From Juglans regia (lineage: Eukaryota; Streptophyta; Magnoliopsida; Fagales; Juglandaceae), in NCBI RefSeq assembly GCF_001411555.2, contig NC_049912.1:29985514-30049513 (forward strand): 64,000 nt of DNA, read 5' to 3'. This document shows, one piece after another, positions 60,863-64,000 of this stretch (within the stretch, counting starts at the first letter, position 1; each line of letters opens with the position of its first letter). A program made the position numbers and the translations under genes. Below the pieces are notes generated by a model, which worked only from the letters and a program-made list of their open reading frames with translations, made no database searches and had not been told where the DNA came from.

Positions 60863-61624
60863 TCAGCTTGAAACTACTGATTCAATCAAAGCAGTAAACC
60901 CAGAAATTGGATCTCCAAAGATAGCTGAAATAATGAGCTTGAGAGCCAATTTCGCTATCTTCCAATATTTGCTAGCCTTCTTTGATCTGTATGAGCTTCC
61001 TTCACTTTGTTGTACTATGTCCTCGTTCGGAACTTTGATTTGAATCGCCATGTTACTCAATATCTGATCATTCACATCATTATGTCCATCAAAATAACCC
61101 TTCCTCCAATTCTCAATTACCAAGTCCTTCACGCATGCTACATGATAGCAATATTTGCCACAGGTAGATTCATAGGACCAGCCCCTGAACCCTTTAGAAA
61201 TTTCCTTACTTCCACATTTCTGGCATTTTGAGGAGACCATGTCACTGAGGTGCAGTTTCACCCCATCACCAATCAAGGTGCGTGGAAGCTTCATGCAACA
61301 TGGGTGTAGGTCATGCGCTTCCTTATGCAAACATTGGTAAACAAACCCTAGCACATCCTTCCCACAAGCATCACAGTATCTAGCCCTATTTCCTGGCGCG
61401 TTTTCATAAAATCTGAAGTCGCACTTACGGAATAATGGGTGGAAAGCAGATGAGTCGGGCATCGCGCACTCCTCGTGGAGATGGAAATTGCAGTCTTCGC
61501 ATTGGTAACATCGTCTAAAACCCAATTCTTTGCATCCATCGCACTTGTATGGTGCTTGGGGGGAATCGACTAGCATCAAATCATCGTGGGGGTGGCTCAA
61601 ATGCTTAATCTTGGTATACTTCAT
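60863..61624 (-). CDS. DC1-domain (cysteine/histidine-rich) protein
   Basis: Intronless, 253 aa; the ATG at 61624 is the first in frame and starts KHLSHPHDDLML, the usual opening of a DC1 repeat (H-x2-H..). Repeat 1 continues CDGCKELGFRRCYQC-DCNFHLHEEC, repeat 2 CDACGKDVLGFVYQC-HDLHPCC, and a third partial module has CQKCGSKEISKGFRGWSYES with YCYHVACVKDLV. Paired Cys/His sets suggest zinc binding; plant DC1 proteins are implicated in stress and lipid or diacylglycerol-type signalling, but functions are poorly defined. The C-terminus (WKIAKLALKLIISAIFGDP onward) is amphipathic or hydrophobic and could attach to membranes. The size and intronless form fit the large plant family. A relic of the same family lies at 51.0-51.25 kb. 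Confidence 0.9.
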   Translation of the reverse strand: MKYTKIKHLSHPHDDLMLVDSPQAPYKCDGCKELGFRRCYQCEDCNFHLHEECAMPDSSAFHPLFRKCDFRFYENAPGNRARYCDACGKDVLGFVYQCLHKEAHDLHPCCMKLPRTLIGDGVKLHLSDMVSSKCQKCGSKEISKGFRGWSYESTCGKYCYHVACVKDLVIENWRKGYFDGHNDVNDQILSNMAIQIKVPNEDIVQQSEGSSYRSKKASKYWKIAKLALKLIISAIFGDPISGFTALIESVVSS

Positions 61625-62638
61625 ATCTATATATGCGTCAAAAGATTCTGGTTTCCACGTTCGATCTATATAGTGCCGAGTTCCTGATCATGTAACAGAC
61701 TGTGTAATTAATAAGGTGTCAATGTTGATCGCTTAATATTGCCAAGAAATCTAATTAAGAAAACAAACGAGAGAAAATCTCAGCGAAGATTTTATCTGTA
61801 GATCATGAATGAGTACATGAATTATCTGTTTTTTGCAGCAGGAAAAAATGCTATCTAGGCCGGCTTGTTATGCATGCATGAATTACCAACTTGATGATGG
61901 CCCCAGAATTAAGTAGATTTCACCTTCATAGTGTTGTACCTTAAAGTTGTTATTCATTTTACGCATATGTTCATAAATACATATATATATATATATATAT
62001 ATGTCAGTCGTCACATTAATATTTTATCTTTGTAATTTTTTATATGGGTCTGCATGTCAACAGTTTTTGGTCAGAATTTCTTTCCCAAAGGCCGGCCAAC
62101 GTCAAGAACTCTCAGATCTAAAGAAAAACATATCAACAAGACATGCATATATATATTTAACTTGAAAAATGTAATTAATTATATTATCTCCTGGCATTAG
62201 AGTTGATGAAGTATCAAAGTAATTTCATATATTTTTAACATGAAAAATGTAAATTTAGATGATTTATATAATAAACACTATTTTACAAACAGAAATAATA
62301 CGATTAAAACAAAAAATGTCTAGCTATGGGCTCCACGCTGAGATTTTAGGTATAAGAAATGCATGGAAACGTACGTCAGATAAAATCCAAAAGAAAAACC
62401 TTTGCTTTAATTCGTTTAATTGGTCTTGGGACGTCGGTACGTACGGACGTAGGCAGCGGAACAAAGGTCCTAGCCGCAAGGAGATCTCCACCTTGTTCTT
62501 TTCTTGAAAGGGAAAGAAATGTCTTTGGAGCTAATGCCAATTATCATGGGGAGCTAGCTATCTGTATAATTTGCTGGCGATTACACCATGATTACAGATG
62601 AAACAACTTCTACAAAATTAGTAACAAATCAAACCTGT

Positions 62639-62677
<39 letters not shown>

Positions 62678-64000
62678 GATGCAGTATACGCCATGATGAG
62701 AAAACAACCAAACAAGCATAAGTAATAAAAGAACATCAAACAACAATAATATAATTATGTGACAAACTCATAGATCAATAAACAAAAAACAGGGATGATT
62801 TCGATGGGAAGCAAGATATGTACCGATTATATATGTATGTATGTATTGTCTTGAAAGGGCTAGCGGGGCTTCTGGTTCTGAGATATTGCGACTGTATTGA
62901 TGATGCGGGATAGAGTGTCCAATGAGATCTATGTACAAGCTGCTGGGCATATATATATATTTATAAAGCACTCTTAACCGACTTGTTTGTTTTTGAGAAC
63001 CAGTCTTGATCATGATCTCCTCGATAATATTATTATTTTTTATTTTATGTTTTTGACATCTTCTTCTGCTTAATTATTAAGACAGACATTAGGGTCGGTG
63101 ATCATATCTAATAATCAAACGAACGAACTTCAGTGGTGGTTTCCTGTTAATAATGACAACACTATTATCCCATACGATTTATAAAATTTGTTATTATCGA
63201 CATTAATTATCTTCTTCTTCTTCTCCCACGCGCTGCTTGGAACGTCGTTCGTGCAAGTAACTTGTTTAATTGACAATACATATATTACATGTACGTAGGT
63301 AGCGTCTCGATGCTTAATTCGTAACCACTGTTTTATCTGGCATTACATTACACGAAACTACTACGAAAATCCCATATACAAGAACATGTCGTCATGATTC
63401 CTACGTGGGAGGCCAGGCTATCAAATGACCGACCTTTTTTCGTTAATTTTGTGCTTTAGAGATTTTCCCTTAGTTCTTTTTTTTGTTCTTTTTTTATTTT
63501 CGAAGACTCGAACTTCATTGGTGACTTCCTTGATGGTGACCCTGATATTATCGTTTGGAAACAAGCAACCTGTTGAAACATTTAATATACAAGCACGGCA
63601 TTAAGCTCTTATTTGTGAACACAAACCCTCTCATCCTATTTTATCTCAAAATTTTTCATAATTTCCTTCTTAAACATCATTCAAATATAAATATTTTTTA
63701 ATTTTAAATTTTTAACATTTTCGTCTAATCGTTACTTAATTATTACAATTTTTTCTAAACTTTCAAATAAAACACACAAAATAATACAATTTTTTTAAAC
63801 TTCAAAACAAAAATTATATTCTAACAAGATTTTTATTTAATTTTTCTTACTTTTAAAATCAAATAAAATATATTAATTTAAAATATTTCACTGCTATTAA
63901 CAAATTATTTAATTACTAATCATACCAAAAAAAAAAAAAAGGTCGCTGGATATTTTGAATATCTTCCCAATATCTAGGCCCATAGTTTGAGTTACATTTT
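61625..64000. other. Right-hand non-coding region
   Basis: Upstream side of the DC1 gene, then AT-rich DNA with (TA)n tracts (61980-62002 and 62643-62672) and, from about 63620, eroded matter resembling family A MITEs in the CTCATCCTATTTTATCTCAA orientation. No gene is supported to the window edge. Confidence 0.5.

Noticed and set aside
1..64000. CRISPR arrays, rRNA operons, organellar insertions and conserved plant microRNA sequences
   Set aside because: None was seen: no regularly spaced identical repeats, no rRNA-like blocks, and no match by eye to the common microRNA families I remember.

Overview
This 64 kb window is nuclear DNA from a flowering plant, almost certainly a eudicot. The genes are split by AT-rich introns with GT/AG borders. 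The families are land-plant ones (Dof, CLE, CASP-like, ATL RING-H2, DC1). Two eukaryotic tRNA genes are present, and the space between genes is AT-rich, full of (TA)n and (GA)n microsatellites and MITE-like repeats. One MITE family has GGCTTCGTTTGG-type ends and several copies here; I associate it from memory with Fagales (walnut/hickory) genomes, but that is a weak taxonomic inference.

Layout. 1-7.6 kb holds two minus-strand genes: an ACT-domain protein of the ACR9 type, whose 3' exons lie beyond the left edge, and a complete 12-exon cytosolic UDP-glucuronate decarboxylase (UXS, 346 aa) with a predicted 5'UTR intron. 7.6-14.2 kb is mostly non-coding but carries tRNA-His(GTG) on plus and tRNA-Pro(AGG) on minus, the latter beside a tandem duplication. 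At 14.28-14.81 kb is a three-exon, 95-aa secreted-peptide precursor ending in a CLE-like motif with an unusual tail; it lies across three exons and is too fragmented to stand out as one ORF. 17.9 kb has an intronless ATL-type RING-H2 ubiquitin ligase, and 20.9 kb an intronless single-pass membrane protein of unknown function. 23.4-27.8 kb is a complete 11-exon beta subunit of protein geranylgeranyltransferase I (GGB, 360 aa, minus).

27.9-38.5 kb is a 10 kb gene-poor stretch with a Harbinger-type MITE, a GC-hairpin MITE and a 5'-truncated L1-type LINE flanked by a 17-bp target-site duplication. 38.5-39.7 kb is a two-exon Dof transcription factor. 46.0-50.8 kb is a tandem pair of three-exon CASP-like four-helix membrane proteins. 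51.0-54.2 kb has a DC1-domain relic and a divergent Hsp70 without the cytosolic EEVD tail. 54.2-60.8 kb is repeat-rich and gene-poor. 60.9-61.6 kb is an intact DC1 zinc-finger gene, and the remainder to 64 kb is non-coding.

These genes do not form one pathway; this is ordinary mixed plant gene content. The observations most worth following up are the CLE-like precursor, the divergent tail-less Hsp70 with a duplicated promoter segment, the tandem CASP-like pair, and the MITE families. Exon coordinates were read by eye from splice signals and reading-frame continuity; UTRs and promoters are inferred.
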